From: Garcia nutans
Lineage: Eukaryota > Streptophyta > Magnoliopsida > Malpighiales > Euphorbiaceae
NCBI GenBank assembly: GCA_947685225.1
Contig: CANTUV010000022.1
Span: 7,606,501 to 7,670,500, forward strand
Reading direction: 5' to 3'
DNA length: 64,000 bases
Below the pieces are notes generated by a model. The model had not been told where the DNA came from and made no database searches. It worked only from the letters and a program-made list of their open reading frames with translations. The first letter of the stretch is position 1. Each line of letters starts with the position of its first letter. Position numbers and translations under genes: made by a program. Positions 50,646-60,892 of the stretch are shown piece by piece.

Positions 50646-52403
50646 ATACTAGATGTAAGTGCTGAAAAGTATAGATTGAATGAAATGATCCTATATGTGA
50701 ACTTGAAAAGGAAGACTTATTGAAAAACAAAATAAGCGTATTGTGAACAATGTTATTAAATGAGAAAGCAAGTCTTAAATAAAATGATACTTAACGAGAC
50801 AAGTTGCCTTACTGAAAGTATTGTATTATATGATAACTTTTATGCATGGATAACTATTATTTTGTGTAATCAGCATGGTATGTTGATTTGTTACTGAAAT
50901 TAGTTCATATATTGAAATACTTCTTAAAACTAAGTGTTAGTACTATATTTTCATAAATATATTTCTTTAATATTAAGTGATAAAATATGTGTATACAAGC
51001 ACCACTAAGCTTTGCTTAGCGTGTTAGAATTATTTTTTGACACGCAGGTATCAGGACATCGGAGCAAGTTAAGAACAGATGAAGATCTTGTGTTTATTGT
51101 ATTCATAAGTTATAAAGTGTATGTATATAGATACTTCAGTTTGGCTATTTGAGAGATTGTATAAATTTTGTAAACATAAGAGGATATATGTATTTAGAGA
51201 ATGAAGTTTGAGATTCTAGTGAATGAGTATTATGAAAGAAATGTATTATTTATTTATTTTATTTGATGAACTTATAAAGTTTATCTGATTTATAATTTCT
51301 TTTCGAATTATTGGAGATATTAGAAATTGGTCTATCTATAAGTGTTGTGATATACATATTGTATTATTATTTAAAAATTTTTATTTATGATGAGAGTTTT
51401 ATAAGAATTGATTGGAGCGTGGACAGTATATCGAATAACATTCTCTGATAGTTTTTATATAAGAATTATCAGAGGATGTTACACCAAACCTCTAAAAGTT
51501 CATATAGTATTGATGGCGGAATATTAGGACCCACCTCATATGCAGTTCATATAATGATGTTGTCCAAAGAGATGTTGCAACATTGAAAGACAATCTATTA
51601 TGAACAACAAAACGACACATTACATTAGTCAATTTCTCTTTATTTTTCTTGAACCAACCTGCCTTTATTGTAGATTGCTTCTTCCTGTCTTTTTTTGCCT
51701 TCAAATCAAACTTGACAACTCTTAAACTTTCTGCTGGTGCAGATAAATTAAAATATTTATTTTTTGCTAATTCCTCAACTCTAAGAGATGCAGAATGCCT
51801 CATTGAAGGTTTAAAATTTTCTATTTTTAGTAGAACCACATGCATCATAATTATTGCCTCTACTTCTTTTATATGAATCCATTTCAAGCAGTTGCATACT
51901 TTCTCGTCTTGCATATTGAAACTCAAAGTCGACATCATCATCATCAGTGTCCCCAATATTCATATGCATAATTTCATCTTCTAAGGCTTGTTTTATGCTT
52001 TTTCTATTTTTCTTTTTTTTTTCTATAAGGTTTGCTAGCAATTTTTTTATATATGTCCTAATTTCTTTTGGCACTTTAGAACAAGCTAAAATATCACTTA
52101 ACGTCCTAGCTAAATATTGCTTACAACATGTTATCCTACCAGTCACCAATCGTCTATAAAATTTGTAATATTTTTAATCTAGATTGTTCAATGAGAGTGA
52201 CAAATCTCTAACCAATATCATCACTCGGCTTCCAATCTATATTACTTTGTTCTGCTCGACTGCGTGGCATATTTGTTGCACATTAACAAATAAAAAATGC
52301 CAAAATTTTAAAAATACAAGTTTATAAATTTATTTTAAAAATCCTAGTTTTAATAATTGTATTTTCTTTTAAATCAAACTATATTATTAATAATATTTTA
52401 TAA

Positions 52404-52825
52404 ATTTAAACACATATTCTACTTATATAAAAATGATTCTAAAATTTTGTTTTTAGAAGATATCATACAAATAAAATAAAAAATAATTCTAAAACAAATT
52501 AACTAAGTCTATATCATTTAATCAATCATGAATAATTATTTGAATTTAAACACATATTCTACTTATATAAAAAAAATTCTAAAATTTTATTTTTAGAAGG
52601 CATCATGCAAATAAAATAAAATAAAATCTAAAACTAATTAACTAAGTCCATATCATTTAATCAATCATGAATAATTACTTAAATTTAACTAATATTCTAC
52701 TTATTTAAAAAATAATTATAAAAATTTATTTTTAGAAGATACCATGCAAATAAAATAAAAAAATACTAAAACTAATTAAATATGTCCATATCATTTAATC
52801 AATCATGAATAATTATTTAAATTAT
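52404..52825. repeat. Three tandem copies of a ~140-bp AT-rich unit upstream of the hAT transposase
   Basis: Units start near 52404, 52545 and 52683, each with 'ttctactta', a 'tttttagaag' step, 'catgcaaataaaataaaa' and 'tcatttaatcaatcatgaat'. They lie in the region upstream (minus strand) of the transposase start, inside the hAT element. Subterminal tandem repeats are common binding regions for hAT transposases; that role here is inferred. Confidence 0.85.
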
Positions 52826-52829
52826 TTAA

Positions 52830-54198
52830 TATCTTATAATTATAGTAAAAATAATTCTAAAATTTTATTTTCTCAATTAAAACCAAAAATTATATAATTT
52901 AACTTTTTTAGTTTGCAATAAATAATATTAAATAAATTTTATTTATAAAATAATAATAATAACAACAACAACAACAATAACAATGTAGAATTTGGTGTTA
53001 AACAACAACAATTAGTGTGTGGTTCACATTAACCCATTTTTTATTACTTCTAAAGCTTTTTCATATTTCATGTTCTACATAGCAATTTTTTTTTTTCAAA
53101 AACTTCTCTCCTACCAGCAACAAATAAAAATAATAGATCAAAATGCAACTAACAAATTTATGGTTAAATTTTTTTTAGGTTAGCTTAAAAATTATAAATA
53201 AGATACCAAATTGAAGCTCATAAAAAAATAGACCTAATGGTAACTATTTTGCAAAAAGGGAAGGGGGAGGGGGGATAAACTAAAAAATTGATTGAAAAGT
53301 GTCACAAACGATCTCAATTGAATAGCGCATCTGCCCTCCTCCGGTGTCTTCCAATGACGATTCAATTGTCCCAAGAATATCCATTGACGGCACAATCAAT
53401 CTAGCTTGTGTATGTTGCTATCTGGTCAATGGAAGTGTGTGGATTTAAAAAATGGGTGAAGACACTGTTTGATCTCTTTAAAATCTGCAAAGAGCTTGCC
53501 CCTAATAGTGATTATTCAAACCTTTTCTCTCTCTACTGATTAGTCAGATTATTTATATATATATTTATTACATTATTAACTTATATAAATTTTTAAAGAA
53601 TTATTAAAGCAAGTATAGATAGTAAACCTAATGATAAACTCACATAAACTTTCATCAAATATCTCAAGTTTAAACCGCAACTTTGCTGCAATTTTTTTCC
53701 TTTTCTACTTTATTTCTATTATTTAGATATTTTATTATTAATTATTAATTATTTATTTTTATTTTTATTTTTTATTAATTAATTAATTAATAATATTATT
53801 TAATAATTGTTTATTTTTCTTTATTCTTATTTTTAATCTTTTTTATTTATTAATTGTTTCAATTTCTTCTTCTTCTTCTTCGAGTTTCTTCTTCTGCAAA
53901 AACCAGTTTTGCCCAAATTCAATTTTTTAATCTCTTGTTCTTCTTTTTCCGCAAAATCAAAACCACCATCTCTTCTTTTTCTTCTTCTACTTTTACAAAA
54001 ACTAATTAACCAAACTACCACACCAAATATCTTCTTCTTCCTTCCAAAATGATTCATCCATAAGCAAAATGCTGTGAATTGATGATTCATGGTGATTTAT
54101 AAGGTTTAAAAAATTTCATCCCTAAATCGACTAAAATTGTATCAGGATCCTTCAAATCTGTTAAATATCAATCATTTCAATTCGAAACGGCCGATATG
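52830..54198. other. hAT element right-hand non-coding region
   Basis: AT-rich sequence between the tandem repeats and the right terminus. It contains a G-rich run near 53260-53275, a more balanced segment (53330-53530) that may be 5' untranslated sequence of the transposase, and CT-rich runs near 53868-54000. The frame at 53833-54090 is low-complexity (Lys/Glu/Arg-rich), and I do not call it a gene. Confidence 0.5.
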
Positions 54199-54208
54199 TA
54201 AAACCTTG

Positions 54209-54610
54209 ATTGTATTTTTCATGGTTTTGAATTAGGTGTTAACAAATTGGATAAAGTTTTGAACAATGTTGCAAGCTTCATATTTGAGTTTGTTTTAAAA
54301 AAAACATTAAATCTTATTTTGTCATCCACAATTGTGAGAAAAAAGCGATGACCATGATGAGGTACAACTGTCATATTACCCCAAATATCAATGTGAATCA
54401 AATCAAAAGGAGCAAAAACTATAGAAGTATTTAAAGGAAAGGGAAAAAGTATTTGTTTTGCTAAATGACCATTATTATAGTTCTATTGTTTGATATAGTT
54501 GCAACTCTTTCAATGATTACAATTTTACAAATGGATTAAATTAAATCGTCATGTGTGATCTGGTTTATTAAATTTTTTCAACACAATTATACACTCTTCA
54601 TCTCTCAAAT
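54209..54610 (-). pseudogene. Copia-2 pol, 5' fragment: pre-integrase and integrase N-terminus
   Basis: On the minus strand the end of the zinc-binding pre-integrase region (HLAKQ, then FPFPLNTS) leads into FDLIHIDIWGN, the first catalytic Asp of copia integrase, then GHRFFLTIVDD. The fragment continues in frame into 45639. Upstream sequence becomes unrecognisable near 54610, so gag, protease and the 5' LTR of Copia-2 are lost or decayed beyond recognition. Confidence 0.85.
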
Positions 54611-57234
54611 TAATAAACTCACTTTTATTTTATAAAAATTAAAAAAAAATAATTATTTAGTTTATAATATGTAATTTCCTATTATATTAATATTTTAGTA
54701 TAATATATTTTCATTATTTTTTTTAATTTAATACATTAATTAACTTAGTAAAGTGTAAGTGAGTAATAATTTAAAATAAATAAAAATAAAAATATTTTAA
54801 TTAATTCAAGACAATGATATATTTTTAATACAACATAAAATATATAGTATTATATATATAATACTTTTTTTATAAAAAAAAGACGTATTTTTATTTTTTT
54901 ATTATTAAAAATTGACTTGGTAACATATTGATGTAGCGGAAGTAATAAATAGAAGTGTTATTTTTATTTAGTCTAAAAATATCCAGGTAATAAACACAAA
55001 ATTAAAAAAAAAATTCAACTGAATTATTATTAAATCCTAAAAAACTCTCTTCTACTTTTTCAAACATTACATTATAAAACTTCAGGATTATAGAAAACCC
55101 TAATTCTAAATAAGAAAAGTTTTCAAAATATAACAGATTGCTAAAATAAAAGAATTATAAGTATATAAAGATATTATTTAATGAGACAGACAAAATGTCC
55201 AAATAGCACCTCATTCCAAGAGTTTTAAATAAGAAAATAAAAATATGTTCTAAGCTGCCATAAAAGTAAAACGTATTTTTGGAAGTCTAAATGATAAAAT
55301 TTGGCCGAAAATTAACGGACCATACTGCAAAGCAGTAATATTGACTCGCTGGTCCATTTTTCATTGGACTAAGCCCTTAAAACGCCCAGTTTACAATATT
55401 ATTTTTTACAGTAATTATCAAACTGTCACTATTATAATTTTTGGTCAAACCGTTTTATAAAAATTAAAACTCTTTATTTTATATAATATATACATATCAT
55501 ATTATAAATGTATATTCATATTGAATAAATACAAAAAAAAAATAATGATAATAATTAGAGATTGAAGATAAACCCGAATAAAAAAAAACCCCTTATACAA
55601 CGAAGATAGAGATATATATTTAATTAAAGTAGTTGAAAAGCTTGTTAGCTTTGTGTTGCTACTTGTTAGCTATGAATGACGCAACGATTGGCCTGCCCCC
55701 TCTTAGGGGTTTATGAGTTTTAGTCAAAGTCCTATCAATTACTACTATAATATATGTATATAACTTTGGGTTAGGTTATTGGCATGATTTTGTAGAATCT
55801 TCTTTCTCTACTAAGTGTGAGCCACCTCAACTTCACTACGACACTTTGCTTCTAACTATTGGGTGTATGTATATATATAATATTATAAACTCCTTTAATT
55901 ATCATTAATTTTATATTTCTAGTAAATGACCTTTTACTTTCTGTTTTTTAATTAATAATTATTATATTTTTGTTGGGCACTTGTCGTTTTATGGCTAATC
56001 TTTTTGCCAATTTTTGACCTACTAATCACCTAAATAAGTACGAGGAAATTGAAGGACACGTGTTTGAAGAATTTTTGGTTGTTGATTTTGGGTTATTGCA
56101 GGAGCTTATTCATAAATCACAATATCCAGTGTATGAGTGTATTTTAATTATTATTAGCTTTTAATTGTTAATGGAATAAAGTCAATTAAATTACTAATTG
56201 AACTTATAAAACAGGTGTCCCATTTAAAATCAAAAGGTTACAATTTCATTTTCCAATCCATAATCATACTATTACATATGAAACAAATTGAAGTGATATA
56301 TATATATATATATATTAAACTTCAAAAGCTTTATTTATTTCATGTTAATTACTTAATTATGATTTTTTCAATTATTAACTATTATACCTACTCATTATGT
56401 AGTTTTTATTTTCGTTTTTAGGATCAAATTAAACTTAAATCTAATGTATTAAGCTAGTTTAGTCAAAAAATAAAATAAATTATTTCATGTATCAAATTTA
56501 TATTCTCTTTCACGTTAATATGAAATTTGTTTTTAAGATTTTTTTAAAAATATTTAAAAAATAAAAATATTTTTAAAAAATATTTACTTTTTAACTTTTA
56601 ATTTTAAAAATAATATAATTTTTTGAAGTATATATATTGTATACACGTATTATATTATATATATATATATATCTCACTTTTAAAGATAAACCTCTAATAT
56701 ATTAAAAATATAAAAAAAAATCTAAAATATTTTTTTAAAAAATTGCATATAGTGTAATTTTCTTATTTTCTTATAATTTTAGAAAAAATTTACATAAATG
56801 AATTGTTGTGTAATGAGCTAATGTCAAACCAATTTAAGCAAGGCAATTAATTAAGTTGTCTCCGTACCTAAGAGCAATTCTAAATGTCTAAAGATGATTA
56901 AACATATTAGGGGTGATGAAATCAACTGTAGCAATCTCCTTAATTAATTAATCAATTATTTAAACCCCATACATGTGGCGATCATACGAGGGAATATTAT
57001 ATGAGGTGTCGAATAAATTTATTCACACTTCTCTACATTTGCGTAATACATTAAAGTTATCAAAATAAAAAATTTACATTTTCTACAATTTTGATTTGAC
57101 GGGCCTCTTTCTAATTTATATTATAAAGATAAAAAGTAAAATAAAAAAAAAATTTCTTATAATCTAGCTAGGGGTGGAGGGAGGAGGGGTCTTTTGGCGG
57201 GCAATGAATCCCTTTCTTTCTTCCTTTTATTTAG
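54611..57234. other. AT-rich intergenic stretch; possible unclassified LTR fragment
   Basis: No gene recognised. The part from about 54935 (tgatgtagcggaagtaataa) to about 55400 is less AT-rich and resembles an LTR in texture, with segments such as 'ggtccatttttcattgg' near 55350, but no paired copy or target duplication was found. A G-rich patch lies near 57168-57200. Confidence 0.4.
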
Positions 57235-57921
57235 GACTGTAATCGAACCGAGCTGAACCGAGCTTTGAAAAGTTCAAGTTCGGCTTATTATAAAATAATT
57301 GAGTTCAAACTCGAGCTCGAATCGAGCTCGAACCAAATTCGAACTTATATCGAGTCAGCTCATATATCATATATCTCGAGCTTGAATTTGAACTTGATTT
57401 AAATAAGTTTAACGAGCTCAATAAACTTATTTTAATTTTTATTTTTCATTCACTTTTTTTAATTTTTCATAAAAGGTATACTAAAATTTATGTTTGTATG
57501 AAAGATGAATAATATAATTATATATTAATAAAAATAAAATATTATATTACTATAATTTTATATTTTACTATAAATTATTAAGTTATTTTATATTGTATAT
57601 TATTTAATTTATTTATCACATATACCATATATTAATAAATTATATAAATTAAATTTGTCAAAAAATTAATATATTCACATACATAGTTTAATATATATAA
57701 ATTAAATTATATATATTTTTAATCCAATACACTAAACAAGCTAGCTTACGGGATTAACTCACGAGCTTTTTAAATGAGCTAGCTCGCGAGCTAATCAACC
57801 GAGTATTTCATAGCTTGAAATTGGCTCATTTAACAAATGAATAGTTCGAGCGTGAGCCTGAACGAGCTTTTACTGAACCGAGATTCAAGCTGAGCTCGAG
57901 TAGCTTGGCTCATTTACAGTC
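57235..57921. mobile_element. Non-autonomous DNA element with GAGCTCG-rich inverted ends
   Basis: The left end GACTGTAATCGAACCGAGCT and the inverted right end GACTGTAAATGAGCCAAGCT share 15 of 20 bases. Both flanks then carry many GAGCTCGA words (57300-57420 and 57720-57905) around an AT-rich centre. No target duplication is visible, so the superfamily is undecided. No protein is encoded. Confidence 0.65.
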
Positions 57922-58815
57922 ATACTCTTATTATATATATATATATATTTAAATAATACATATATATAAATTATTATATAATTATATGTAAACGTATGTA
58001 ATTATAAATATATATAATTATAATTATATATATTATATATTTATATATATAAATTATTAAAATTTTTATATATAAATATATATATTTTATATATATTTAT
58101 TGGCTTTTTTTTATTATATATGTTTCTTTTCTCTTTTATCTTCTACAAATTTGATCAAATAAAAAAAATAAACTGCTGATTTGATTATTAAAGATTCCAT
58201 TACCAGCTGATTTTTCATAACAATACAATATATTTTTTGTATAAAAATTAGAAAGATCATTGGCCAAAAAAGTTCTTTTTTTTTTTTATCAAATTGGCCA
58301 GAAAAGTGAGTAAAGATAAATTCCAAGTGAAAAAGCTTCATTGTTGAAACTTGATTTATAATAATAATTTAAGTCGACGGATGCAGTTATTTTTATAGGA
58401 GTAATTATAAAAAATTACGGTATTTAAATATTTGTTTAATTGATATGTGAAATTATTTGATGGGATAGCAACTAACTTAATTTAAAAAATATATTCATAT
58501 TATATTTTAAATATTAAAGGACAACTGAGTAATGCTTTAAAAATTAAAACAGAGGAGTACATAATTTCTTACTGATTAATTAATACAGCAATTCTTACTG
58601 ATTAAAAAAAAAAAAATTAATACAGCAATTCATCAACACCTCGCCACAAAGAAACCAATACACATTTACATGTACATAATACTTAGGCACTTGGCTTATA
58701 TCTCAAACTAGATAATAATCAAAGCTAATTTTCATTTTCCTCACATAAGAACAACTTAATCATATACTGAGACAATTATAATTAACTAGAAGAAGTTGAA
58801 ATTAATCAAGAGTGT
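57922..58815. other. AT-rich stretch with AT microsatellites; no gene
   Basis: It contains AT dinucleotide runs near 57936-57952 and a long TA-rich tract to about 58110, then AT-rich sequence up to the end of the DUF7722-like gene. The frame at 58114-58341 has no recognisable product. Confidence 0.5.
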
Positions 58816-59055
58816 TTAATGAAACCAGAGAAAAGCTCCCATGGCGAACTTCCTTTTTTGATCAACGTCGCCGGCGATCGGTAAGCCATATTTTTTGAGC
58901 AAACAATCGAGCTTCCACTCGGGCATGATCTGGTACTCGGTCTGGGTTTATCTTGGATAATGTAATGGCATCTGAAAATACCCACATCTGTCCTTTGCGT
59001 GCTCTCCGTTTGAGTGGCCGCCAATACCCGTAGTTGTCCTGGCTACTGACTCCAT
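58816..59055 (-). pseudogene. DUF7722-like small protein gene with one internal stop
   Basis: From the ATG at 59053-59055 the frame runs 80 codons to TAA at 58816-58818, with one internal TAA at codon 36 (58948-58950). Around it the protein is well kept: residues 25-35 include GYFQMPLHYPR, and after the stop come EYQIMPEWKLDCLL, YGLPIAGDV and KRKFAMGAFLW. This MPLHYPRY / MPEWKLD / YGLP / FAMGAFLWP pattern is that of a small plant protein family of unknown function that I recall as DUF7722. The stop falls where the family has Tyr, so one base change from TAC or TAT would explain it. There is no signal peptide or membrane segment. The shadow frame at 58806-59024 is not the gene. It could be a recent pseudogene, an allele or a base-call error. 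Confidence 0.8.
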
Positions 59056-59144
59056 GATTTTATGCTTGCGGTTTTGCCCAATTAATAAGCAGCCAGCTAG
59101 CTAGCTTGTTTCTTGGGCAAATGTAGAAAATTGTATTCTGGGCT

Positions 59145-59151
59145 GTTTATA
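59145..59151 (-). promoter_or_regulatory. TATA box of the DUF7722-like gene
   Basis: On the minus strand TATAAAC lies about 90 bases upstream of the ATG, a normal plant TATA-to-ATG distance with a short 5' leader. The leader (59056-59140) has no upstream ATG that I could see. Confidence 0.55.
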
Positions 59152-59155
59152 GAGG

Positions 59156-59882
59156 CAAAAGAAGCATAGTTTTCATGTGTGCCTGAATTTGGAATTATCG
59201 AGAAAGAGGGCACGGGTCAAAAATTTAACTGGATCCAATCCGAATTAAATCATAATTAAATTAAAATATCGTATAAAATAATATATCATGCTTAAGTATC
59301 ATTTATTAAAAAATCATACTTAATAAATAAAAATATATCAAGATAAACTTAATTAATTAACTTAATATAAATTATATGTCAACAGCGATTGATAAATTTA
59401 TTAAATAATAATAAATATAAAAAGTATTCACATTAATAATCAATTTTATTTTTTTTTAGGGAAGATTCATTTCATGACATTTATAATTTGCTAAATCTAA
59501 AGGGCATTAAATTTAATGGATGTAATTCTTAGAAACATAATTATTTTAATTTCCTTGAAACGCTGTTTCATAATTACATAATAATTTTTTCTCTTTTCTG
59601 TTAAGCAAATTTTCTCACTATAGTTTGTGGATTTTAGCCATAAATCTAGAGCTACCGCTGGCAAGTAGCCAAAGGCCAATTATCTCCTTGCTCTTTCACC
59701 CTTTTCTTTTTAGGTTTTTGTTTCATTTTCTTCTTGATTTTTGAAGAAAGTTATTTGCAATGGGAACTTTCAGGAGAAGACTCCTTATTTTCCACCGATC
59801 TTAAACTTCATTAAGCTACTTATGGATGATCTTTCTCAAGGCCTGGGTGGTTTTGACTCTTCAAATTCTTTTTTTTTTTTGT
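59156..59882. other. Intergenic stretch; no gene supported
   Basis: AT-rich. The minus-strand frame at 59497-59679 begins with a more balanced piece (MAFGYLPAVALDLWL), but I cannot link it to a family. The remainder is uninformative. Confidence 0.45.
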
Positions 59883-59890
59883 CCTATATT

Positions 59891-60892
59891 CAGTGGCGGA
59901 GGAAGGTGATGTTTTGGGGGGGGGGGGGGGGGGGGGGGGGGGAATAAACCCTCCCTTCCCTCCTACACTTGTGTATATATATATATATATGTATGTATAT
60001 ATGTATTTATATGTAGATATATGTGTATATATATAATTATATGCACATATATACATTTATGTATGTAGTATTTAATATTAAAATTATATATATAATATTT
60101 TATAAAAATTTATATATATAGTATTTTATATACACATTGGTTTTTTTACTATGCATATTATATATATAATATTTTATTAAAATTATATATATTATTTTAT
60201 TTATATATTGATTTTTTTCACTTATACATAATATTTTATTAAAATTTTATATATATAGTATTTTATATATATTGATTTTTTTAATTTATGGATATTTAGA
60301 ATTTTGTAATTATGTATATATATATTATTTTATAAAATTATATATATAGTATTATATATATATTGGTTTTTTTTACCATATATACATATTTTTAAATTAG
60401 TTGATATTTAGAGTTTTATAATTAGACATATATATATTATTTTTTATAAAATTTATAGTATTTTATAAAAATAATAGATACAATATTTTATATATATTGT
60501 GATTTTTTTCACCATATATATATTTTTAAATTTATTTGTGAGTATTTATGGTTTTGTGATTCGGTATTTAAGTTAATATTAGATTTTTATAATTTAGTTA
60601 TAAATTAGATAAAACTTCTCATTTGAAAATAATTCTCATTTAAAATAATATTTAATAAAATTTTATAAATAAATTAATAGATTTAAGAATTAAAAAAAAT
60701 ATATAAAAAATTCAATAAATTTTTATAATATAATAAATAATATAAAATTTTAATAGAATTTTTTAAAAAAATTTATAATAAAAATTTAAATTTTATTATA
60801 ATATTAAATATTTATTTTTATCTTTAATTTATAGATAAATTTTTTATTTAAAAAATTTATTTATTTATTATTCAGTTTTAATTCTGTCGCTG
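59891..60892. mobile_element. Probable non-autonomous hAT-like element
   Basis: The left end CAGTGGCGGAGG matches the canonical plant hAT terminus seen perfectly at 35547. The right end read inward is CAGCGACAGAAT, with 7 of the first 10 bases matching. The left end is followed by a 27-G run and a C-rich stretch, then a long TA-rich interior. The flanking 8 bp (cctatatt and aatctagt) match at only 4 positions, so the right boundary is uncertain. Confidence 0.45.
59916..59942. repeat. Homopolymer run of 27 G
   Basis: An uninterrupted G run lies within the left part of the hAT-like element. Such a run can form G-quadruplex DNA and is prone to length errors in replication and sequencing. Confidence 0.95.

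Larger units (their letters stand above)
48816..51488. mobile_element. 2.66-kb non-coding, retroelement-like insertion within the hAT transposase gene
   Basis: CCAAA at 48816-48820 is repeated exactly at 51484-51488, enclosing 48821-51483. On the minus strand the right end starts TGTAACATCC, a common start for plant LTR-type sequences; the other end (TTTAATGG on plus) does not give a clean CA. No pol gene or paired LTRs were found, so this may be a non-autonomous or solo-LTR-like relative of a larger element. The DUF659 frame resumes across it. It contains a cluster of CACGGTCGTG-type palindromes and internal direct duplications. Confidence 0.6.
46676..52270 (-). pseudogene. hAT transposase (BED zinc finger, DUF659, hATC dimerisation), broken
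   Basis: The proposed start is the ATG at 52268-52270 (MPRSRAEQ). The BED-like finger at about 52220-52060 has VTGRIT...KQYLA and CSKVPKEIR, but its first Cys pair reads YYKFY. DUF659 begins in 51956-51489 and continues after the insertion at 48820-48458 (ILYDVWTG, INFLIY, VVQIVTDN, then WTSYSAH). A central region at 48358-48137 has GREILRSDI and NFIALENI. The hATC dimerisation domain at about 47415-47190 has WWIHYGECVPKLQKIA, LSQTTS and INTKTRNRL. An acidic low-complexity tail follows near 46900-46700. Transposase cuts and rejoins DNA at hAT ends. Many stops and frameshifts make this copy inactive. Confidence 0.9.
45640..54208 (-). mobile_element. 8.6-kb hAT element (BED/DUF659/hATC type) nested in Copia-2 integrase
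   Basis: The left end CAAGGTTTTA and the inverted right end CAAGGTTTTA are identical over 10 bp, with weaker similarity beyond. The flanks are actgtttt (45632-45639) and attgtatt (54209-54216), an 8-bp duplication with two mismatches. Inside is a minus-strand hAT transposase gene, now broken, with an internal 2.66-kb insertion; without that insertion the element is about 5.9 kb, plausible for an autonomous hAT. The Copia-2 integrase frame resumes correctly when the element and one duplication are set aside, which confirms the boundaries. Confidence 0.88.

Noticed and set aside
54935..55400. A solo LTR
   Set aside because: The texture is LTR-like, but no second copy, TG/CA ends or target duplication could be matched.
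58806..59024. 72-residue frame over the DUF7722-like gene
   Set aside because: It is in a different frame. The conserved MPLHYPR and MPEWKLD motifs are in the frame starting at 59055.
59820..60056. 78-residue frame with poly-Pro
   Set aside because: Poly-Pro comes from the G run and the rest from TA microsatellite.
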